DNA of 64,000 nt from Wolfiporia cocos (Eukaryota > Basidiomycota > Agaricomycetes > Polyporales > Phaeolaceae), in contig JACCLO010000013.1 in the NCBI GenBank assembly GCA_029448655.1, forward strand, positions 434,001 through 498,000, read 5' to 3'. A program made the position numbers and the translations under genes. Numbering within the stretch: the stretch's first letter is position 1; every line of letters begins with the position of its first letter. Of the stretch, positions 55,571 to 64,000 are shown one piece after another. The notes beneath the pieces were generated by a model that did not search any database, had not been told where the DNA came from, and saw nothing but the letters and a program-made list of their open reading frames with translations.

Positions 55571-57020
55571 AGCATATGCCCTTCTTCCCCTCCAACCAAG
55601 CAGACAGTTTTCAATGTTCTCAGAGTCGTCAAAATGGGCGATGGTAGGCGGGGCCGTGCGGATTGAGTATAAGTACGCGATCAACACTTCTCGCGAATTG
55701 GCGGCCCTCATGAACCAACACTCCCACGCTACGTGGTGGCTCACTGACATACCGAACCCGGCGAGCGTAGATAGCCCGGACTGTGTTCCTGTCCAGTCGA
55801 GCGCACCTAGTTGCACTTGGGGGCAAGGGTCGCGTGTTCCGTTCTGGGTGGGACAACGTCACTACGAGTAAATCTGATCTGGCTACGGCTAATGGGTCAG
55901 TGTGTGCAATGCAGAAGCAGTCATAGCGCTCCTTCCGTAATTGTAGGAACACAGTGCGCGTGGGACGGAACGCAGCCGCCCTGGGGCTCCAACGTTAGGA
56001 CGAATGTTGTTCAGGAGCATACTGCAAGAAAGTCTCATATCGAATCATGATGTTTGCTGGGTGACGCGTTCATGGTACATGATCTTGATTGGCCAGCACG
56101 TTTGTTTTGCACTGGCCCGACTATGGGGATCTCGCGAGACGACATAGTATACAGATGATCGGCATAGCGAAATACTGAGTTCCGAATGCTAGCCTTCGCG
56201 GAGCTCTTAAGATTTGATTGAGCTGAACTCCCGGACTGGATGTATGATATGCATCTGTACTCTGATGGCTCAAGATTGGCGAAGCCGCTTCCTTTTGCAT
56301 TGCTAACAATCGGCCAATGAGCATGGTTCTATTGCACCGATGCTCGATCGGCTCCACCGAATGGTCTTGATGGCTGAAAAAGCTGAGCGACATTTGTGGA
56401 GAACATGGGAGCGTCAATGCGAAACACAATGAAGCTACTACCCGTGATATCTGTCTCACAGAATCTAATTATCGCCCGATTAAAATGGGGTTTTTTTCTA
56501 GACTCGATCATGTAGTTGCTACTCATGCCATTTCTACCGAACGTAGGTCCGTTTCTTATGTAATATACACCGAGGTATTTTGCCCCTCGGGTTGGCGCCT
56601 AATTCTTTGCATTACTATAGTATACTATTTGAAATCAGACTATTTGAATTTGAGTACTCTATAGATACATCACCCGCACAGAAGTCTCTCACAGTATATG
56701 ATTCGGCTATGACCAGTATGCAATGAGTTCCACCGTTTCTACAAAAATCCGTAGATTCATGAGTTGTAAGCAGCATGTTAGAGGATTCTACACCCTGGCA
56801 TAGCGCTGGAGCCACTTCCGGGCTCGTCGTCGCGGTTTCGAAGGCAACTGATGGCGCTGACGTGCGCTGTGCATGCTGCAAGAATTGTGTGGGACCGGCA
56901 TTAGCAGGGAGTGGACGCAGGAGATGGACGAGCCGCCGGGTAGGTGGTCCATCAATCCCGTACGATTGGGACGCACAGGTGCGTGCCGCGCCGGGAAACG
57001 ACGAAGGCCGCAAGGTGAGA
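55571..57020. other. Intergenic; possible 3' remnant of the HET-like gene
   Basis: A fragment near 55790-55890 (HLVALGGKGRVFRSGWDNVT) could belong to the same decayed gene. Otherwise nothing recognised. Confidence 0.35.
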
Positions 57021-58473
57021 CTACGAGGCTAGCAGTAAATACAAAGTGGCATGCCACAGAATGCAAAATATCAAAAGGAGAACACATAGAAAAGGGTGTG
57101 GATGGAGGGTGGAAAAGAAGACGTCGTCGTTGCTAAAGGCTCCGGCAACAGCGGGCTGGTAATGGACGGGAGGAGGTTGAAAGGCGACATCGTTAACACG
57201 CTGTGAACTCTTGCGCTCGCTCGCGCGGACACTGAGGCTGGCCGATCCCTCGCGCAGCTGGGAGAGGCCTGCCCCGCCATTAATTGACCCACCCTCTGTT
57301 GTCTTGAACAGAACCCTATGCTTGTGGATCCCCACACACTGAGGGCTCTGGCAGTGGAGATCGGGCAGTTTCTGAATTAGCTGGTCATATGTAATCGCCT
57401 CCGATATGGCGTGCCCTCGCAATGCCCTGAGAAGAGTATGCGTGAATAGACCACATTTCACGCCCTCCTTTGTTGTCTCGTGTGCAGATTCTGTTTCGTG
57501 GCAGGCAGCCAGCATGACATGAGAAGTCACCTCCGAATTCAGGAATGAGTCGGCGAGGATTGTCTGGAGCGCGTCCGGGTCACGATCCCAGATGTCCTGA
57601 TCCAGATCTGCTGGCAACTTCTCAAGCTCGCCGATGGTTGTCGAAGAACGCACAACCGCTCGGCCTCTGGAAAGACCACCAGAATGGCAGCAATCGAAAA
57701 TCGTCACCTATCACTGAGTGTGAGTATCTGCATTGCAACGTAACATCGAAGATACAAACGATATTGTCGCCCTTTATACGAGATAACTGAGCCATCAATA
57801 CTGCGATCGTGCGATCAGGAATCCCATAAATCAGTGTCCCGTCCTTCTGCATCCCTTCGTCGTAGGAGCGGATAGTTTCGACATTGCTATCATGCGGTGC
57901 CCAGCCTTTGGGGGCAGGTAGGCAACTGCCATGACCCGCAAAGAAGATGATAATAGCGTCTCCTTTGAGAACATTCTCATTCTTCAGGAGATGGCTATCA
58001 ATAGTTCCGAGGATAGCGTCCCTGGTAGCGGCTTCGTTGCAGAGGGAACGTATGTTCCACTTGGGTACCCCCATGTCCTCCAGCAGGAAAGCCTCAAAAT
58101 TCTTGCAGTCGTTGATACATCCGGATAAGACGGGGATATCTGTATTCCGATACTTGTTGATACCCACGAGGAGGGCGAAGATATGACGTGAATAGGATGA
58201 TAGTGCAGTGCGGCAACCATTGATCTGCGCGCAATCGACATAGGTTGAGGGTGCGATCTCGTCATTGGAGGGAGGAGGGGCTCTAAATAATATCAGACGA
58301 GGTTTTACTAACGTCAAGAGCAGAGTATCATCGCGGACGTACAATGATGGACTAGAGATGGCTGATGCCGCAATAACATACGCGAGCGCCCCAGTCACAT
58401 ATTCGGTGTATGGTGAGTCCACAGACGTATGCCGATGAGACAGAGCCTCAGTAGCGCTTATGACTTGGGACAT
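57021..58473 (-). CDS. Caspase-p20 (C14) domain protein 3 with hydrophobic tail
   Basis: Two minus-strand exons (58473-57760 and 57707-57021) give about 466 residues. Caspase core: FALLVGINKYRNTDIPVLSG, NDCKNFEAFLLEDMG, catalytic His181 in IIIFFAGHGS, GIPDRTIAVLMAQLS, Cys245 in TIFDCCHSGG, HVMLAACHETES and LFTHTLLRALRG. DCCHSG is close to the metacaspase DSCHSG motif. After the protease part (LFKTTEGG) a low-complexity linker leads to a hydrophobic stretch FLCVLLLIFCILWHATLYLL near the C terminus. This would be a tail-anchor type membrane segment if the last exon is read as predicted. It lacks the C-terminal module of paralogue 2. The N-terminal 70 residues are of uncertain gene structure. 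Its orientation is opposite to the other two paralogues. Confidence 0.78.
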
Positions 58474-59627
58474 GCGGCAACCCTGGGATTTGCAACCGTA
58501 CTATTCTGGATCAAACACTTCACGAGATTATAAATCTCGAATTCGAGTACTGGGCAACAGGATTGGTGGGGTCCAAGGGAAGGGCGGAGAGCAGGACTGC
58601 ATTATATATCATCTGCACGCATCAGAGTTCTTGTTACGGGTGCTACATGTACTATCGACACCGCGTTCGAGAAGCAATCTCGTATACCGAATGCTGAGCG
58701 CTGGCGGTCGAGAAGCACTCGTATACATACCGGATTCTGAGCACTAGCGGTCGAGAAGCTGATCTAAGTCGAATTCCGAGCATCACATACCACGAACTTC
58801 CCACGAACGACCTTCATAAGCAATCCTAGCGCCCGAATCGCGATTGCGCTGGTATTGGCGTACCATGGCATCATAGATAGCTACTTCTGGTTAGCAGCAG
58901 CAAACATACATTGGCTGCATCACAATCTACTTGCTAGAATACCAAGATATGTCTGTCTGAGCCATCAGACTAGTTCAAATCGCTATCCTTACAACTAGGA
59001 TGCGGCCAAGTGGACGCGACGCATAGCATCGCGTGCTGTGTCGCGTCGCGTCTCATACAGGAAGGTAATCATAGTCACTCTGTCCTGTTCGAAAATATTC
59101 ACAGCTTGCAAGCGGTACAAAATTACCAGCAGGGAATTCTTGATTCATACCATAAGCATGAAAACCATTATAATGTGAAGTAATGAGGAACGATGCTTGC
59201 TGGTTCGTCGACAATCTACAATGTGATTACCGCTTTCACGACCATGTAGCTGTAACTCCTTCTTAAAACTGTAACCCTTCAGCAACAGTCCTAGATATTC
59301 ATGCAAACACCATTCTAAAACTCGTTCGGAACAGATTTCCTGCAAACATTCTCATTGTCTCAAAATAGCATGCGCAATGGTAAGCTCTTGGGAATGTAAT
59401 GCGGCATTTCTGACATGAGAACGGCTGACAGGAACGGCTGACAGGAACGGCTCTGTCGGCGCAGCCTCCAGCAGCCGAGCAGCCGGAAATTGCCTCCCCC
59501 CCTTACACACTGCGTGAAACGGGCGATTCTCTGGTGCCCAGAATCTCGTCAGAATCGCTGGATTCTGAGTGGATTCTGAACGAATTCTGAAAAAAATCTG
59601 GGTCCCCAGAATCTTGCCAGAATGATA
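58474..59627. other. Intergenic with short tandem repeats
   Basis: About 2.5 imperfect copies of a 40-45 bp unit (gtcgagaagcactcgtatac...ctgagcactagcg) lie at about 58667-58790. Near 59425-59455 there is a triplicated 'aacggctgacagg'. At 59509 a motif CACTGCGTGAAACGGGCG starts; it resembles the terminus of the element that follows and reappears inverted in that element's centre (ending at 61199). Confidence 0.5.
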
Positions 59628-62538
59628 CACTGCGTGAAGCCGCCGGTTTTCTGACACCTCAGAATCTCGTTGGAATCACCAATTCTGGGCAGATTCTGAA
59701 GGGATTCTGGGCAGATGCTAGGAGCGTCAGAATCCCTTCAGAATCTGCATATTTCTGACAGATTCCTGACAGATTCCTGACTACCTGTCAAAAGACTATG
59801 CCATTATAAGGTTATTAGATTATGTAAATACATGATATTTTGCGCCAAGTCCAATGACACGATTATAAGGAGCTATATATGCTAACCTTATTTGACTGCA
59901 ACTGGCTACTGCTGATGTCATAAACCGAAGGTGAAGACTCCAACTCGTCTTCAGCCTACATCCTTTGATCCCTTCCTCCTCCTCCAAGTCCCTCTCCTCT
60001 GTCAGTGGATGTGGCAGTCTTGCGGAATGCAACATGTATCATGTTGTATAGATGAGTACACAATCTTTATATGCACTGACATGTATTTCTCATCGATAGC
60101 CACCCCTAGCCTTGGTTAATTAACGGCCGTCATGCCATAGCGTCGAGTTCTCGAAGTTGATGCAGCATACAGAAGAGTCAGCAGTGATCATTCTTCTCTA
60201 CATCAATGGTAACGGCTCATTCATACCATAGACATCAGACAATCGATCTGGCATAGAAAGTCAGGTCGCACCATACCATGGCTGCACCTCACCGCCCACC
60301 CAGTAAAGCGGACGTGTGCCAGTACGTGCACCCCGTATGTATTCGCTTTCAGACTCACATGCCCATATCCATACCAGATGCCCACCGTATGAGTTCCAAT
60401 CCCGCCGTACCCGACTGACTGCCGGCACGCGCATTCACCTTCCGCACTATGGCGACGAGATTGTACCATGCGCCGCGCTCGACACGTGCACACTTCCAAC
60501 AAGCGCAGCATTAGTGCAGCATCACATACCAGGTAAGCTATTGTGATCATTATTACTTTGGCTGACTCGCATCTTCAAGAGGAGTATGGCGCATACAGCC
60601 ACTTTGCACGAGAACTCAGAGGCGTCGATACTATGGCACGTCGGGCAGTTCATGTTGTGTCAGTGCTTACTGATGTTGTTATCTGCATACAGGTTCCAGA
60701 CGGCACATGCACCGGACGAACAGGAAGGTGCGTCCAGTCACAAAACATAGACTGTAGGGTACCGGTGGAGGTGCGGGAGAACAGAAGTATCAAGTTGTGA
60801 GGGATCCGGCTGCTTCGTTACTATGTTCTCCTGCTCTCGATACATTCAAGATTGCTTCAGTACGATTGAGCATTCCTGTATATCCACAATGATAATATAT
60901 ATTATTATATGAGCCCTGACCTGCCCAGGATCCAAAAGTGGACAAACATGATCTGTAGATTACATAATATGCATTTCCGGACACTTGTCATAGTCATTTT
61001 ACCTTGTCAGACCGTGTTCTGGGTGTTCACAATCACATCAGAACCTAGCCCGGAATCTCCCCGAAACATGCCAAAAATGTCATCATTCTGGTGAGATTCT
61101 GGGGTCCCAGATTTTTGTTAGAGTTTGCTCAGAATCCGCTCAGAATCCGTTGATTCTGACGAGATTCTGGGTGCCAGAGAATCGCCCGTTTCACGCAGTG
61201 ATAGAGATTCTGACGTGTTTCGGGGAGATTCCGGGCTAGGTTCTGATGCGATTCTGAACACCCAGAGCATGGTCTGTCAAGGTAAAATGACCATGACAAG
61301 TGTCCGGAGGTGCATATTATGTAATACACAGATTGTATTTGGCAGGTCAAGGAGCATATAATAATATATATTCATGTATCATTGTGGATATACAGGAATG
61401 CTTGATCGTACTGAAGCAATCCTCAATGCATTGAAAGCAGGAGAACGTAGCAACTTCGAAGCAGCCGGACCCCTCACAACTTGATACTTCTGTTTCTCCT
61501 GCACCTCTGCCGGTACCCTGTGGTCTATGTTTCGTGACTGGATGCGCCTTGCCGTTCGTCCAGTGCATGCGCCGTCTGGAACCTGTATGCAGATAACAAC
61601 ATCAGTGAGCACCGACGCAACGTGAATTGTCCAGCATACCATAGAATCAACCCCTCTGAATTTCCACGCAAAGTGGCTATATGTGCCATACTCTTCTTGA
61701 AGATACGAGTCAGCCGAAATAATAATAATCACAATAGCTTACCTAATATCCGATGCTGCACCGATGCTGCGCTTGTTGGAAAGGCGTGCATGTCGAGCGC
61801 GACACATGGTACGATCTCGTCGCCGCAGTACGAGAGGCGAATGTGCATGCCGGAAATCAGTCGGGTATGGCAGGACCGGAAGTCGTACGGTACGCATCTG
61901 GTATTAATATGGGCATGTGAGTCTAAAAGCGAATGTGTACGGGATGCATGTACCGGCACGCTTTGCTTTACCAGGCGAGCAGTAAGGTACAGCCTTGGTA
62001 CGGTGTGACTCAACTTTCTACGCCAGATCAATTGTCTCACGTCTATGGTATAGATAAACCATTGCCATTGATGTAGAGGGAAACGCTCACCGCTGACTAT
62101 TCTGTATGCTGCATGGACTGCGAGAACTCGACGCTGTGGCATGACGGCCGCTTTTTAACCAGGACTAGGGGTGGCTATCGATGAAATGTACATGTCAGTG
62201 CATATACTCATCTATACAACATCATACATGTCGCATTCTGCAGGACTGCCACATCCACTGACAGAGGAGAGGGACTTGGAGGAGGAGGAAGGGATCGAAG
62301 TATGCAGGCTAAAGACAAGTTGGAGTCTTGTGCTTCATGACATCAGCAGTAGCCAGTCGAATTCAAATAAGGATAGCATATATAGCTCCTTAATTGGACT
62401 TGGCGCAAAATATCATGTATTTACATAATCTAATAACCTAATACTGGCGTAGTCTTTTGACGGTTAGTCAGGAATCTGTCAGAAATCTGTTAGAAATATG
62501 CAGATTCTGAAGGGATTCTGACACTCCTAGCATCTGCC

Positions 62539-63324
62539 TAGTCTCGGTTCCAGACCTTATACCTCACGTGGCACCTGCAGCCCGGACATGTCCGGGCGGA
62601 GTGCGAAAAACATATTGCAGGTGCCACTGGTATAAGGTCTGGTGGGTTTCGTCAGGGTGACCCCATCTCGTGACCGCGATGCTGGCGTGGCGTACAGCGC
62701 GCGACGCGTCGCACTCGATGAGCTCACAAACGCACGCGAAGCGTAGCTGGCCGTGTCTATGCCATACTGCACCATCTTATCACTTTGAATCATAATGTCT
62801 GAGCTTAACAATGACAATCACGACTTTGCCACCATCTCATCAGACATCAAAACCAGTCCAGTTTTGCCCGATCCTGTGCCGGCAGTGACAACGGAGTCTA
62901 GGTGCAGCAGCAGTGCCTCCCTGACATCAAGCTGCCAGTCGTACTGCACTCTGTCAGCCCCAAATACGTTTTGGAATTTCTCGGTGACTAAGCGGCGTGT
63001 ATCTGCGGATGAGTATAATATTGGCAACATTTCTCGGCCACAGTACGCGCCGCATTGAGCATATCGTTAACGTCGCAGTCTGCGTGAGTTTGCTTAGAGG
63101 GAATTATGACAGTGATTCTGCGAAATCAGGTAGCATACAAGTACAAATGTGAGGATGCGCGTCGCGCTGTAGGCCAGCGTCGCGATCACGAGACGGGGTC
63201 ACCTACACCCGCCCTGACGAAACCCACCAGACCTTGTACAGTGGCTGCTGCAATATGTTTTTCGCACTCCGCTCGGGTCCTCCCGAGTGGCAGCAGCCAC
63301 GTGCAAGGTCTGGGGACGAGACTA
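62539..63324. mobile_element. Mutator-like element carrying a helicase fragment (Pack-MULE-like)
   Basis: Flanked by a perfect 9-bp duplication, GCATCTGCC, at 62530-62538 and 63325-63333. The ends are long inverted repeats of about 150 bp (TAGTCTCG..CCAGACCTT), and each contains its own hairpin (CCAGACCTT...AAGGTCTGG, at 62551-62643 and 63227-63318). Nine-base duplications and long terminal inverted repeats are typical of Mutator-like elements. The interior holds a helicase fragment rather than a transposase, suggesting capture of host sequence. Confidence 0.65.
62818..63030 (-). pseudogene. RecQ/DEAD-type helicase N-terminal fragment
   Basis: Minus-strand frame of 70 codons with YDWQLDVREALLLHLDSV and a Walker A motif TAGTGSGKT, followed after 15 residues by a stop. 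The YDWQLD...GxGKT spacing matches the Q-motif and motif I region of RecQ-like helicases common in basidiomycete repeats. All downstream helicase motifs are missing. Confidence 0.6.
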
Positions 63325-63529
63325 GCATCTGCCCAGAATCGGTAATTCTGACGAGATTCTGAAGTGTCAGAAAACCGGCGGCTTCACGCAGTGTACAGTT
63401 GCCGACCTGTCAACGGGGTCAGACCCTTTGACCCCGTCAATGCAGCGCCGACCCCGCCATCACTGGTTCGAATCCACCCCTGCCCGCTCCATCTGCGCAC
63501 CCGCCACACGCCTGCGCCCGGCCGCTTCT

Positions 63530-64000
63530 CCTCACCCCACGGAGTGCAGCGCAAAAGTACCAGGACCGCATCAGCCAGATCGTGGAGAACGATGGCGACG
63601 AGCAGATGGGCGCGGCGGACCCGCAGGACATCAGCGAAGACGCATACGCCGCGGATGAGCGGTGGAAGAACGCGTGGCTCGCGCGCATGGAGAGATGCGA
63701 GTGCGTGTCTGCCTGTGCTTGCGCGTGCCGCTGAGCTTACTCGGATGAAGAAGATCCTGTTGCGCCTCCTGGTGCTGTCGCTGCCCGGTGCGGTGCGCGG
63801 GGTGCAACCCGAGAGGGACGCGAGCTGCCGCTGCGTTTGTTGCCGTCGAAGAAGCAGAAGCGGAAGCAGACAGAGGCACCCGCGACGCCGCGCACGCTGT
63901 CACTCAAGGAGGTACTCGAATTCCTTATGGACAAGCTGTCCATGTGGCAGCTGGTGGCGTCGCTCGAAGCCGACGGGGCGCATCTGCGCAACAAGAACAA
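63530..64000 (+). CDS. Partial gene running off the right edge, unassigned
   Basis: Coding-like sequence in at least two blocks: AQKYQDRISQIVENDGDEQM and DAYAADERWKNAWLARMERC (63549-63705), then after a probable intron SDEEDPVAPPGAV and a basic PSKKQKRKQTEAPATPRT leading to LKEVLEFLMDKLSMWQLVAS at the window end. The composition (acidic then basic, helical end) looks like a real nuclear protein. I cannot place the splice sites with confidence, nor name the family. Confidence 0.3.

Larger units (their letters stand above)
59628..63393. mobile_element. Near-palindromic DNA element with TA flanks
   Basis: Ends are CACTGCGTGAAGCCGCCGG at 59628 and its exact complement ending at 63393, each flanked by TA as in Tc1/mariner-type insertions. 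The element is almost one large inverted repeat: about 59628-61070 pairs with about 61210-62538 plus 63334-63393, roughly 85-90% identical by eye. The loop of about 140 bp contains the inverted CACTGCGTGAAACGGGCG terminus. Subterminal regions are packed with copies of GATTCTGA/TCAGAATC. Both arms contain the same unassigned coding-like stretch (QVPDGTCTGRTG on + near 60693, QVPDGACTGRTA on - near 61580). No transposase recognised. A 786-bp element with its own duplication interrupts the right arm. Confidence 0.65.

Noticed and set aside
63410..63440. Inverted repeat resembling a terminator (acggggtca...tgaccccgt)
   Set aside because: Bacterial-type terminators are not expected here and there is no associated gene end; it is probably a chance or transposon-derived hairpin.
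63530..64000. Naming the partial right-edge gene as a DNA replication regulator
   Set aside because: Only a vague resemblance of the last helix; the conserved part lies outside the window, so no function is assigned.
1..64000. CRISPR arrays or prokaryotic operons
   Set aside because: No regularly spaced repeats; spliced genes and LTR elements show a eukaryotic genome.

Overview
The window looks like nuclear DNA of a filamentous basidiomycete, probably an Agaricomycete. Genes are split by many 45-60 bp introns. The families present (DUF6533 membrane proteins, expanded caspase-p20 proteins, HHE hemerythrin-like proteins, F-box proteins, self-priming Ty3/gypsy elements) fit that group. The species cannot be named from sequence alone.

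Layout. 0-14 kb: a DUF6533 multi-pass membrane protein gene; a 1.06 kb solo LTR interrupted by a hAT-like element that itself holds a tRNA-headed fold-back; a hemerythrin-like gene; a small spliced gene; a multi-exon gene of unknown function; and an F-box gene. 14.5-27.2 kb: two tandem, decayed copies of a second hemerythrin-like gene. The first intron of copy 1 has grown to about 9.3 kb by two successive LTR-element insertions, a solo LTR and then a complete Ty3/gypsy element in its target duplication. 29.7-40.1 kb: a second DUF6533 gene, probably damaged, and a second complete, almost identical Ty3/gypsy element in the opposite orientation. 41.8-58.5 kb: three caspase-p20 (C14) genes interspersed with housekeeping genes (succinate dehydrogenase iron-sulfur subunit, a four-TM protein, Mo25) and a decayed HET-like gene. 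59.6-63.4 kb: a nearly palindromic DNA element with TA flanks, carrying a 786 bp Mutator-like insertion that holds a helicase fragment. A partial gene appears to run off the right edge.

The two complete retrotransposons are the most striking system. Each has a single uninterrupted ORF of about 2240 codons: Gag, zinc-knuckle-like motif, complete dUTPase, aspartic protease, RT, RNase H, integrase with D,D(35)E, chromodomain-like segment, and an unassigned C-terminal extension. The ORF reads through the polypurine tract and stops inside the 3' LTR. An 11-nt sequence at the predicted RNA 5' end is exactly complementary to the sequence just after the 5' LTR, as in Tf1 self-priming. Within each element the two LTRs look identical, and the target duplications are perfect, so both insertions look very young.

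The caspase-like genes and the HET-like remnant suggest a locus linked to regulated cell death or non-self recognition. That link is inferred from family membership only.
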